Notes: generated by a model not told the origin, from the sequence alone. A stretch of 10,439 nt of DNA from Trichodesmium sp. jk18x7bins.61 (GCA_022822685.1 JAJEAQ010000511.1:1-10439), one strand, 5' to 3'. Counted from the stretch's first letter, positions 1 to 7,644 are shown. Numbers and translations are program-made.

Positions 1-110
1 TGTGGTGTATTAAAATCACCACCATCACTAAAACTATCAGGTGTGACATTCAAAATACCCATTATGTAGGTACGTTTCCCCCAAACCCAACTTTGATAGT
101 CACTTTGCAT
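1..110 (-). CDS. folP: Dihydropteroate synthase, N-terminal part (runs off the window)
   Basis: This is the first 36 codons of FolP, the folate-pathway enzyme that condenses p-aminobenzoate with dihydropterin pyrophosphate in the cytoplasm. The minus strand from the ATG at 110 reads a short leader with W-G-K-R-T-Y, then MGILNVTPDSFSDGGDF. This is the family's signature N-terminal strand, whose Asn contacts the pyrophosphate and metal. The frame is open to the window edge. The ATG is the only good nearby start, although no clear Shine-Dalgarno sequence precedes it. It lies downstream of tpiA on the same strand, but a 762-bp gap with a terminator separates them, so folP probably has its own promoter. 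Identity is firm; whether the rest of the gene is intact cannot be seen. Confidence 0.9.
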   Translation of the reverse strand, partial: MQSDYQSWVWGKRTYIMGILNVTPDSFSDGGDFNTP

Positions 111-143
111 TTTGATGATTTTTGATAATTTATAGAAAGTAAT

Positions 144-173
144 ATTATACCAAATCCGGTTTAGAAAAGCTAA
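144..173 (-). promoter_or_regulatory. folP: Possible sigma70-type promoter for folP
   Basis: On the minus strand there is a perfect TATAAT (149-144) with a weak TTAGCT (173-168) at 18-bp spacing. The -10 box ends 33 bases before the folP ATG. The site sits between the folP start and the terminator-like hairpin at 215-241, where a folP promoter is expected. In AT-rich DNA such boxes also arise by chance. Confidence 0.35.
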
Positions 174-188
174 TAAAGAATTGATCAG

Positions 189-202
189 TGACAATTGACA
201 AT
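189..202. repeat. Heptamer repeat (TGACAAT)x2
   Basis: Two exact tandem copies of TGACAAT, followed by a related TGATC. Short 7-bp tandem repeats (STRR) of this kind are typical of Nostoc-type intergenic DNA. Alone this one would be weak; several other heptamer arrays in the window support it. Confidence 0.45.
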
Positions 203-214
203 TGATCCTGTTAT

Positions 215-241
215 AAAAAGGGAATTTTGTCAAATTCCCTT
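215..241 (-). terminator. Rho-independent terminator, minus strand
   Basis: A perfect 9-bp stem (219-227 with 232-240) encloses a 4-nt loop, TGTC on the plus strand. Read on the minus strand the stem is followed directly by a run of five T. It would stop minus-strand transcripts arriving from the tpiA side before folP. It is about 630 bp past the tpiA stop, so it insulates folP and is not the immediate tpiA terminator. On the plus strand no T-run follows, so it is directional. Confidence 0.6.
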
Positions 242-271
242 CTCACCCTTCTGCCCTCTGCTTTCCCCCTA

Positions 272-509
272 GTAATAAAGCTCCTAGCGGGCGCTGGATT
301 TAGTATTATTTATCTAAAATATTGAGACAGATTGAACTTTCATTGCCAGGACAAATCAAGCTGTCGAGTGAGGATTTTATACTCTTGTTATTCTGACGCA
401 ATCTCATCAATTTAGAGATTCCTTTACCCTAATTTATTCCGTTTACTAACGCCAAGCCTTTCATTTGGCAGAGTCATACTAAATCCGTTTAAAATAGGAG
501 CTTTCTTAC
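272..509. mobile_element. Candidate 238-bp non-autonomous inverted-repeat element
   Basis: The ends are imperfect inverted repeats of about 35 bp. At 296-306 and 476-486 there is a perfect 11-bp pair (ATACTAAATCC). After a variable 9-10 bases comes a second perfect 9-bp pair (AGGAGCTTT; 277-285 and 496-504), then TTAC after one mismatch. The 169-bp core has no open frame and no recognised gene. A related single end lies at 147-180. No clear target duplication was found, so either the exact edges are uncertain or the element is old. It sits in the folP-tpiA gap, where it disrupts nothing. Confidence 0.5.
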
Positions 510-526
510 GAGAGTAATGCATCCAT

Positions 527-554
527 GCAAGAGGCAAGAGGCAAGAGGCAAGAG
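527..554. repeat. Heptamer repeat (GCAAGAG)x4
   Basis: Four exact tandem copies of GCAAGAG. This is a classic short tandemly repeated repetitive (STRR) sequence of filamentous cyanobacteria. It is noncoding, in the folP-tpiA gap. Confidence 0.85.
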
Positions 555-844
555 GGTTATAAAGGATTTGGAAAAAGTACATGGGTTATAACCGTATTTG
601 TATGAGTCGCAATTGCTGATTGCTCATTTTTGATGATTTGATTACCAGAAAAGAAAAAAGTTTTAAAGTATTACCATAAATTGCATAAAAACTGGATTAA
701 ATACCTCAAACACATCTATATACGATGGTAGGGTTTAAATCTCCATCTCATTGCAACCAACTATGGTGAAAAATCTGAGGAGATTGGTAAATTTCTATTT
801 TTTTTGCTGCTTAAGTTCCTACTTATGACTTATTCCTGATTAAA
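555..844. other. Geneless spacer downstream of tpiA
   Basis: AT-rich DNA with no convincing reading frame on either strand and no hairpin plus T-run of terminator type. I see nothing functional here. Confidence 0.5.
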
Positions 845-865
845 CAACAATGAACAATCAACAAT
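845..865. repeat. Heptamer repeat (SAACAAT)x3
   Basis: Three tandem 7-mers, CAACAAT, GAACAAT and CAACAAT, ending eight bases before the tpiA stop codon on the opposite strand. Another short array of the 7-bp class. Confidence 0.55.
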
Positions 866-872
866 ATCAAGG

Positions 873-1598
873 TTATTGATAGTTAACAAGACGAGCAAAA
901 CTATCTGGTGTTAAACTTGCTCCCCCAACTAGAGCCCCATCAATTTCTGGTTTGGCCATGATTTGAGCAACATTACTAGGTTTCACAGAACCACCATATT
1001 GAATAGTGACATTAGGATTAGTCAATTTGCCACGAATTAAGCCAATAACTCGGTTAGCTTCCTTTGCTTCACAGGTGTCACCAGTACCTATCGCCCAAAT
1101 CGGCTCATAAGCAATTACAAGATTTTCCTGATCCACATCAACTAAATCCTTGGCCAACTGATCATATATATGTGATTCCGTCTGAGCAGCATCTCTCTGC
1201 TCCTTAGTTTCCCCTACGCATAGAATGGGGGTTAAACCATACTTCTGAGCAGCCTTTAAACGCAAATTCACTGTTTCATCGGTTTCACCAAAGTATTGAC
1301 GACGCTCACTGTGGCCAACAATTACATAACTAACTCCTATTTCCCGGAGCATTGGGCCAGAAATTTCTCCTGTGTATGCTCCCTCCTTTTCCCAGTGAAC
1401 ATTTTGGGATCCTAACTTGATCTGACTCCCATGCAAACTTTTTGACATACAATCTAGTGCGGTGAAGGGAGTACAGATAACTACTTCCCTTTCTATGGGA
1501 GTTTCTGTGATTTGAGACTTTAAACCCTCGAGAAAGTCTTTAGCTTCTGCTTGGGTTTTATACATTTTCCAGTTTCCTGCAATGATTATTTTCCTCAC
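873..1598 (-). CDS. tpiA: Triosephosphate isomerase
   Basis: TpiA interconverts dihydroxyacetone phosphate and glyceraldehyde 3-phosphate, serving glycolysis and the Calvin cycle in the cytoplasm. The 241-residue product has the full TIM-barrel set: the N-terminal AGNWKM with substrate-binding Asn9 and catalytic Lys11, electrophilic His96 in VGHSERR, the general base Glu165 in AYEPIWAIGTG followed by the flexible loop, and the phosphate-binding GGSVKP and GALVGGASL near the C-terminus. I chose the GTG at 1598, which gives MRKIIIAGNWKM, the usual cyanobacterial N-terminus. The frame also opens at a TTG seven codons earlier (1619), but that adds an atypical extension. A GAGG lies about 15 bases before the GTG. 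The gene is undamaged between two decayed regions, as expected for a housekeeping gene. Confidence 0.96.
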   Translation of the reverse strand: MRKIIIAGNWKMYKTQAEAKDFLEGLKSQITETPIEREVVICTPFTALDCMSKSLHGSQIKLGSQNVHWEKEGAYTGEISGPMLREIGVSYVIVGHSERRQYFGETDETVNLRLKAAQKYGLTPILCVGETKEQRDAAQTESHIYDQLAKDLVDVDQENLVIAYEPIWAIGTGDTCEAKEANRVIGLIRGKLTNPNVTIQYGGSVKPSNVAQIMAKPEIDGALVGGASLTPDSFARLVNYQ

Positions 1599-1619
1599 TG
1601 TTGATTTTATATACCTCAA

Positions 1620-1796
1620 ATTTAACTACTCGCAAAACTCCAGTTTAAGGCTTTATGGGGCTTTTTTTCTAGATTTTAAAAAGTAATTGTATTTTTTATT
1701 ACAGTAGTTAGTAGTCAATACCCAATGTTGACTAAAACCTGTAGAAAGTTGTAGATAGTAGGATGGGCAAAATAACAATTATCTACCATTAATGTC
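1620..1796. other. Upstream region of tpiA, no gene
   Basis: AT-rich leader. A minus-strand TTGACT (1718-1713) could be a -35 box, but the best downstream TACAAT is 21 bp away, so no promoter is called. The tpiA promoter should lie here or just upstream. Confidence 0.35.
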
Positions 1797-1987
1797 AGGA
1801 ACCCCTAGCTTGAGGCTCCGCCTGCCGTAAGGCCAAGCGATGGGGCAAGTCAGCCCTCTCGTTGCTCGGCTCCGAGTACCCAAGCCCAACACCTGACGGA
1901 CCTTAGACAGTCAGAGGTCTACGTTATCCCCAAGCGTCGGATGCTCTGCCAGATTAATGCTCTAGCTTAGGGGAGTTAAACACACCC

Positions 1988-2015
1988 GTAGGGACGTTCT
2001 ATGGAACGTCTGTAC
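1988..2015. repeat. Palindrome GACGTTC-TATG-GAACGTC
   Basis: A perfect 7-bp inverted repeat with a 4-base loop (1993-2010), extended by an interrupted 3-bp GTA/TAC pairing. Hairpins built on GTAGGGACGTTC...GAACGTC are common dispersed palindromes in cyanobacterial genomes. Here one lies inside the transposon-like remnant. Confidence 0.55.
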
Positions 2016-2077
2016 TTAAGCTCCTGCCTGCACCGATAGTACCGAGCAATAACATTGGCGTTTTTGCGCTTCGCAAA

Positions 2078-2147
2078 GCTCCGCTTTTCATGTCGCGGAG
2101 CGTTTCATGTTGGTGACAGGCAAAAAACGGCTCTCGCCAACATGAAA
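2078..2147. repeat. Two adjacent inverted repeats with TTTCATG cores
   Basis: GCTCCGC (2078-2084) pairs with GCGGAGC (2095-2101) across 10 bases. Directly next to it TTTCATGTTGG (2103-2113) pairs perfectly with CCAACATGAAA (2137-2147) across 23 bases. Two stems in tandem suggest a structured element end or small RNA-like fold. Function is unknown. Confidence 0.5.
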
Positions 2148-2271
2148 AGTGCGGCCAAAGTTAGGAGAAGGAGCTTTAGGGGGTGTTAACCCCCACTCCG
2201 TAAGGGGGAGAGCCTTTCAAATATTAGATCAATCTCAAACTTAACTACAGGTTAAAACCCGTCGCCTCGTT

Positions 2272-2345
2272 TTGACTCCACCGCTTAAAAGACAGTGGTT
2301 TCCTTGCCTCTCAGAGGACTTTGATGAAATAATATTTAGGAGAGG
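2272..2345 (-). mobile_element. Solo IS200/IS605-type right end (omega-RNA-like)
   Basis: Read on the minus strand this is AAAGTCCTCTGAGAGGCAAGG, a small hairpin (CCAC...GTGG around a T-run), then GGAGTCAA. The order resembles the 3' part of cyanobacterial TnpB guide-RNA/right-end sequences, which finish in a hairpin followed by a TCAA-type terminus. No tnpB lies upstream: pixL's end begins within about 90 bases. So this is a lone end or a miniature derivative. If it is real, the adjacent 'guide' side is below 2272. The call rests on motif recall. Confidence 0.42.
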
Positions 2346-2390
2346 GAGCGCTGCCGATACCAAATAGGTTCTATAGTCAAATCTCCTCCC

Positions 2391-2425
2391 CCAACTCCCT
2401 ATTCCTAACCCCTAACTCCTACCAA
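2391..2425. repeat. Degenerate heptamer array (CTAACYC-like)x5
   Basis: Five successive 7-mers, CCAACTC, CCTATTC, CTAACCC, CTAACTC and CTACCAA, just downstream of the pixL stop. It is an STRR-type array and noncoding. Confidence 0.55.
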
Positions 2426-3909
2426 CAATAACTGTTAAATCTGCAAACATTTTTGTGAATTATTAATTAACTCTTTGTCTAAATAAGGTTTAGTTAAATA
2501 GCCATTTGAACCTAACTGTTTAGCTAACTGACGATAGGGCTGGCTACTACGAGACGTTAACATCAATACAAGCATCTCTGCCATAGAATATTGTTTACGA
2601 CAACGATTCAGAAACTCGAAACCATTCATCTCAGGCAGTTCTACATCACAAATAATTGCCTGAACTTGAGTATTTTGTTGTAGTTGTACTAACCCTTCCC
2701 AACCATCTTTAGCTTGCACAATATTATATCCTGCTTTTTGTACAGTTTTAGAAATTGTTTGGCGAGTAGTTAGGGAATCATCAATCACCAGAATCGTAGG
2801 TAATTTAGACAGAGTAGACTGTTTAATTTTATTCTGATTTGTTGGTAATATCTGAGCAGTTAATTGTTCTTTTCGTCAAGTTTTTTCTAATAATTGAATT
2901 CCGTCAATAACTGGCACTAAATTCTCATTTCCTCAAACTGTACAACCATATAAATATGATGGAGCGCTGTTAAAATCTTGCTAAAAGGTTTAATCGTAAA
3001 ATTTTGCTCCATTAATATTTGGTCAATTTTGATAGCAATTGTATCTGCATCTTCAGAAATTAATAGCAACATTACTTGGCATTGAGATTGTTTGGTCTCA
3101 GAGTTTTCCCTGATTCAATAACTTTTTGTTGGCTCGTTCCTGAAAACTTTGGATAATTATAGCCTATTCCTGGTTTATGAAGTACAGTAGTAGGAGTTTA
3201 TAAAATAGTTTTTCAAGTGGTCAGTATTCACGAAATTCTGATCTACTAAAATTAATGTACCACATTTACATGGAAGAGGCTGTATAATCTGACAAAATTG
3301 ATGGTGTTATTAATACCTTTTTACTCCGCCAAGAACATATTTATTCCTCTTGATTCATTTTAACTTCATTAGGCTCTGCATACGCAATGGTTGCTAAAAT
3401 ATCTAATGGAATAGCAAATACATTGCCTTCCATGGGAAATACCAACAACTTTGTAATTGTTCAAGTCCAAGGTAGTCCCAGAATAAATCTTGTTCCTTTG
3501 CCAAGTTTAGACTGAATAGTAATATTTCCTTTTAATGCTTCTACTTGACGATAAATTGAATCTAATCCCATTCCTCTTCCTGACAAATCACTAACTTTTT
3601 CTGTAGTTAAAAAATCAGGATAGAATCATAAATTCTACAACTGTTGAGTTGATAATTTAGCAGCTTTACTGGCTGTGATAATTTTATTTTTTATAGCTCG
3701 ATCTCGAATTTTATCAACATCTATACCCCCGCCATCGTCTTGAATTTAAATATAAGTATAATTTATTACTAAGATTTAAGAGTAATTATTCCTATTTCTG
3801 ATTTACTATTAGTTTGTCTGGTTTTTGGTGGTTCAATGCCATGCTCGAAAGCATTTCTGACTAGATGAACTATCAGGTCGTATAATTTCTCTAAAACTGC
3901 TTTATCAAT

Positions 3910-4063
3910 GTGCGACCTTTTCATGGAGCCGACAGGCTCAACCATTTTCAAAAACTTCAGACGATACAACAGGGTAAACCCGAAAGAATCTTAAGGGAGG
4001 TCGAAACCTTTTCATGTGGCGAGGTGGCTCAACATGTGGCGAGGTGGCTCAACCTTACCCGAC
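3910..4063 (+). mobile_element. 154-bp insertion in pixL with group II intron-like ends
   Basis: Removing exactly these bases joins CTG to ATTGAT and restores the CheA reading ...GMNTL-IDKAVLEKL... without a shift, so the boundaries are well fixed. On the plus strand the insert starts GTGCGAC and ends CCCGAC. Group II introns start GUGYG and end AY. Its first ~100 bases include AAACCCGAAAGAA and GGAGGTCGAAACC, reminiscent of intron domain I. It may be an intron reduced to its two ends, inserted antisense to pixL and so unable to splice from its mRNA. It holds a 20-bp perfect tandem repeat near its 3' end. A plain MITE-like insertion is the alternative. Confidence 0.5.
4013..4052. repeat. Exact 20-bp tandem duplication inside the pixL insert
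   Basis: CATGTGGCGAGGTGGCTCAA is present twice head to tail (4013-4032, 4033-4052). A diverged third version, CCTTTTCATGGAGCCGACAGG, starts the insert near 3916. The perfect identity points to recent slippage or unequal crossing-over. Confidence 0.85.
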
Positions 4064-4590
4064 CAGAGTATTCATTCCCTCTAATTCAAGTTTTACCTGT
4101 TTTTGCTTTTGTATTGATAAATCTCTAATCACTCTCGGGAACCTATTAAATAATGATTCCACAGGTAACATGGGAGTTTTTGTCAGATTACTTTGTATTT
4201 GTTGTCAAGTTTGTTGCCTTTTTTACAACTTGTTGACCAGGTTTATGTAGTAATTTAATATCATCAATAGCTTCTCCTATTTGAGCAATTTATTCTAGGA
4301 GATTTGGTACTATCTTTACTAAAGATGCTAGTTTTTTATTCTGAGAATTCTGGGATTTATTTAGTTGCTGCGAAAAGGTAGTAATATCTTGGAACTTTAC
4401 CATTAACTGATGAAATCGCTGCCACCCTTTGTCTAAAATTTCTAGTGAAGCTTCTGTTTGTTGATTCTGTAGGATAAAACTATTATCCTGAGTTGCTAAT
4501 TCTCCTACCAAATTATTCAGCATTTCCAAGCGTTTAATACCTATCCTGATACCTAAAGAAGATGAGGGAGGAAGAGTAGTTTGTCTGTGT

Positions 4591-4738
4591 TCAATTTGCT
4601 TATTTTTACCAGTAACTTCCGCCGGTGAAACTTTTTTTGGGAAACATTTACTGATTTTGAGGTTTGTTTTTGCTCAATTTGCTTATTTTTACCAGTAACT
4701 TCCGCCGGTGAAACTTTTTTCTGAGGAACATTTACTGA
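4591..4738. repeat. 83/84-bp tandem duplication in the pixL linker
   Basis: 4591-4654 and 4674-4738 are nearly identical 64/65-bp copies at a period of 83. In the protein this is a duplicated 28-residue unit beginning VNVPQKKVSPAEV. The gene-downstream copy (4591-4654) lacks one base in its A/T-run, and that loss causes one of the frameshifts. The original 84-bp period was in frame, so the duplication probably happened while the gene still worked or soon after. Confidence 0.8.
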
Positions 4739-5712
4739 TGCTGTTGAAGTATTAGATTTTTTGGCTTTACTTGTATTAGAGTCACTGCTTTTGATTTCTG
4801 TCTTGACATCTTTATTTGTACTCTGCTGTGCCACATCAGATTTTGTAGTGGCAGTTTTTGTTGGTTGAGAAGCTTGATTAATTTGTTTTTGCTTGCTAGT
4901 TGCCACTGCTTTTTTAGGTGTTTGTGGTTGCGTCAACTTCAACAATGTGGCACTTGGATTTCCTCCTTGAGCGTGCCCGCTAATACTGCTTTTTGCCAAG
5001 CCCAAAAATCTACTAGAGCCAGTTTAGCAATTTTGCCACTATATTTAAGATTGACATCCAAAGTTTTAATAGTAGTTTCAGCAATCGAAGTAAACCCTAG
5101 TAAATTCAACAACATTGTACCCAAAGTCGCAAACATTTCCGCTTGTCTCTTCAGCTCTTCTTTAATTGATAAACCACTATTGGAGTCATTCTTTCCAGCT
5201 AATAAACTTTCCCAACGATGCAAACCAGAGGGTATTTCTTCTGTAAATAAAAACTTCGCCATATCACCCTCTTCCATGGGCACTTCTGGAAATTCTGCCG
5301 CTGCTTCGAGAGGATGCCCAAGTTTATTTTCTAACTCTTCAAAAACCTGTTTGGCCTTATCAATAGCAGTTTTCTGGTCATATTTACCTGTTTCAATTTG
5401 TTCTCTAGTTGGCGATCGCAAACAGTCAAAGACTTGTAGCAGTAAATTTTCTAACTCTAAGTCAAAAACAGTATTTTCTCTCTCAAGAGCTCTAATACCA
5501 TTTTCTAAGTCATGGGCAATTTGTTGAATTTCCATTAAACCAATGCAATCCGCACCACCTTTAATTGAATGAGCTGCCCGCATCAGTTTACGGAGTGTTT
5601 GTATCTCATGGTTTTGAGAGATATTTATTAATCCTGGCTCAAGAGTATGTAGTAATTCTGTAGCTTCTTCTACAAAAAATTCGTAGGCTTGAGCGTCAAT
5701 CTCAGTCATCAT

Positions 5713-6091
5713 AATTATATCGAATCTGCTTAAATAACCTTTTGCACTGAGCCAGTAATATTATATTTAGATAATTTAGTTATAATACAAAATTCAAAAA
5801 AGATAGTTACAGTCTTAATTTCTATATCCCTATCATCAGAGCAAATAATTGTAGCAATATTTTCGGAAATTGGTATGATAAACCTTGATTCCTACAACTT
5901 CTGTTTCATATAATGTCCGTTTAATTAGTGATCAAAAACTTTCTCTTCCTTATACCTTATTTTTTTACCCTCCGCGCCTCCTTCTTCCTTCTTCCGAATT
6001 CCTTCTTCCTAACTCCTCCCTTGGAAAGGGGGGAGTCACTCAAGCAAAAATGCTCTGAGGTGCAACCTACAATCAAGTTCTTCCAAAAATC
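5713..6091. other. pixJ-pixL spacer, no gene
   Basis: A 379-bp gap inside the operon. It holds a heptamer array at 5980-6021 and otherwise AT-rich sequence with no reading frame and no clear promoter or terminator. In compact pix operons this gap is usually much shorter. Confidence 0.5.
5980..6021. repeat. Degenerate heptamer array (CCTTCTT-like)x6
   Basis: Six successive 7-mers: CCTTCTT, CCTTCTT, CCGAATT, CCTTCTT, CCTAACT and CCTCCCT. It is the longest 7-bp array in the window and noncoding, in the pixJ-pixL gap. Confidence 0.7.
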
Positions 6092-7644
6092 CTAATTTAC
6101 CTTAAACTGGGCAACACTTGTTTCTAAATCTCCCGCGACTGCAAGTAACTTAGCAAAAGACTCTGCCACAGTCATAGATTGTTCAGAAGTTTGATTAGCG
6201 ATCGCCGCCACTTCCTGCATAGTTTCTGAAAGTTTACCCGAAGTATCAGCTTGAGTATTCGCCGACACAGTAATCTCCTCCACCAACTCACTAATTTGCT
6301 TACTCACATCCAACACATCTGTCAGAGTTTGTCGCGCTCCCTTCACCAACTGAGTACCAATCATCACTCGCTTGCACCCGACTACCATGGCTTTCACAAC
6401 TTCACTGGTTCCTGATTGAATTTCCTCCACAATTTGCTCTATTTCCTGGGTAGCACTAGCTGATTGTTCTGCCAGAGAACGTACTTCACTAGCAACTGTA
6501 GCAAAACCCTGAGCATCTTGCCCCGCCCTAGTTGCCTCTACCGAAGCATTCAACGTCAAAACATTTGTTTGATTTGCCCAATCATTAATCAAACTCAGTA
6601 CCCGTGAAATCTTCTTAGAAGTTTCTCCTAAATTTTTCACCTTTCGGGCAGTTGCTTCTACTGTTTTCTGAATTACCACAATCCCTTCCACAGTGCGGTT
6701 CATCGCCGCATCACTGGTTTGTAGAATCTGATTGGCATGCTCCATTTTAGCTTCTGCTTGTTCAGCATTAGCTGTCACTGCCTTAACTGAATTTGTCATC
6801 ACCTGAATTTGCTGGAGAGCATTAGCGATCGCATCGGCTTGGCGATGAGCTTCACCAGATATTTCATCTCCGCTTCATTACCTTCTGTTGTTGAACTCAC
6901 AACAGTTGTTGCTGATTTCACCTGTAGTACCAACTGCTGTAAATTTTCAATCGTGGCATTAGAAAAGTCAGCCACAGTTCCAATTACACCAGCCGTTACA
7001 TTCGCTCTGACTGTCAAATCCCCTTCAAAAGATCCCTCAATATCACTCAATAAATTCTCGATTTGATTTTCCAGCAATTCTTTTTGTTGTTGTTGCTCAA
7101 TAGATATCTGTTCTGCCTTTTGACGAGCTTGCTCAATTTGTTGTAACAAGAGTGCTTGGTCTAAAACATACCCAATCTGGAGAGCCACCTGTTTAAACAT
7201 CTCAACATCTGACTCTAGCCAGTTGCGAGTACTAGAGCATTGATGAACACCCAATAAACCATAAAGAGTTTGGTTAACCAAAATCGGAGCCACCATATTA
7301 GCCTTAACTTGCCATTTTCCTAACTGCTCTTCATGACAAGCTGTCAAACCCGCTTTACTAACATCTGGTGTAACTTGCACCCGCCCTTGACGATAGGGTT
7401 CTACATAATCTGCGGGAAAGCAAGTTACCTCAGTTTCCATGTCAATAATATTGATATAATCCTGTTTGACAGCTTCACTAATAATTTTACCATCCCAGTC
7501 TTCATCAAACCGATACACCACAACCCTGTCAGTTTCCATTAACTTGAGTGCTTCTTCTACTCCTGTACGGAAAATGCGGTTAATGTCTAGAGATTCCCCA
7601 ATCCTTAAACTAAATCAAATTAGTTTTTTCGATTTTTTTTCCAT
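6092..7644 (-). pseudogene. pixJ: GAF-domain methyl-accepting chemotaxis (phototaxis-type) receptor, broken
   Basis: PixJ-type proteins sense a signal through GAF domains and control the CheA/PixL kinase through a cytoplasmic MCP hairpin. The frame starts at ATG 7644 with a Lys-rich stretch, meets a TGA at codon 10 (7617-7615), then runs through RIGESLDINRIFRTGVEEALKL into a GAF domain. That domain keeps a Cys in TCF (7422-7420) and a Cys-His in LTACHEEQL (Cys at 7338-7336), the position of bilin attachment in related photoreceptors. A one-base shift near 6850-6872 separates it from the C-terminal half, which has the full MCP signalling tip (INDWANQTNVLTLNASVEATRAG) and flanking helices to the stop. 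No membrane segment is present. The product is short for PixJ, so an N-terminal part may be deleted; 7645-7802 may hold its remains. HmpD/PtxD-type naming is equally possible. Confidence 0.9.

Larger units (their letters stand above)
1797..2215 (-). mobile_element. Decayed IS200/IS605-family (TnpB-type) element remnant
   Basis: This 420-bp block is more GC-rich than its surroundings and full of palindromes. At 1802-1844 a long imperfect hairpin (CCCCTAGCTTG ... CCAAGCGATGGGG) next to TGTCAGGA resembles an IS605 right end read on the minus strand. Inward from it, broken minus-strand frames around 1960-1905 give fragments such as GRASDAWG and GDNVDL, like the ACGD-type tail of cyanobacterial TnpB proteins. 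A second hairpin (2179-2208, GGGGG/CCCCC/GGGGG) lies at the other edge. No frame is intact, so any transposase is gone. The family call rests on remembered end structure and short motif likeness; an unrelated palindromic repeat cluster is the alternative. Confidence 0.42.
2435..5712 (-). pseudogene. pixL: Hybrid CheA-type histidine kinase, heavily decayed
   Basis: In relatives PixL autophosphorylates on an HPt histidine under MCP/CheW control and passes phosphate to CheY-type regulators. The N-terminal frame (5712-4939) has an HPt domain with AAHSIKGG (His48). A deleted base near 4968 shifts it into a Lys/Ser/Thr-rich linker, and a second shift near 4635 leads to the dimerisation region (RLEMLNNLVGELA). 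After more shifts come the N box (VHLVRNAFEHGIEPP), DDGGGID, DLSGRGMGLD and GKGTRF of the ATPase domain, then a damaged CheW-like domain. The C-terminal receiver (IDDS, ICDVELPEMNGFEF, MLTSRS, TKPY) is clean to the stop. In-frame stops include those at 4290, 3746, 3635, 3626, 3461, 3341, 2933 and 2876. A 154-bp insertion splits the N-box region. The start is a double ATG (5712/5709) with no obvious RBS. The kinase cannot be made. Confidence 0.93.

Noticed and set aside
1646..1672. Terminator-like GGCTTTATGGGGCTTTTTTT
   Set aside because: The GGCTTT units are direct, not inverted, so no stem forms before the T-run.
1797..2215. A tRNA or rRNA gene in the GC-richer block
   Set aside because: No cloverleaf with a TTCGAAT-type T-arm or acceptor pairing was found and no rRNA-like core; the hairpins fit mobile-element ends better.
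4013..4052. Possible CRISPR array
   Set aside because: Only two 20-bp copies directly abutting with no spacer, and no cas genes in the window.
3910..4250. Two overlapping plus-strand open frames
   Set aside because: They lie over the pixL insert and its flanks, have low-complexity Cys/Phe-rich translations, no ribosome site and no domain likeness.
4865..5527. Plus-strand 220-codon open frame
   Set aside because: It is the antisense shadow of the pixL HPt/linker region. The minus strand gives clear CheA homology; the plus-strand translation has no recognisable domain.
2435..5712. Many in-frame TGA/TAA/TAG codons in pixL and pixG read as stop-codon recoding or an alternative code
   Set aside because: All three stop codons occur at unrelated positions and are mixed with frameshifts and insertions, while tpiA and pixI use normal termination and have no internal stops. 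Decay explains it.
6809..7066. Plus-strand 85-codon frame, and those at 7333-7542 and 7466-7654
   Set aside because: Shadows of the pixJ coding sequence in other frames.
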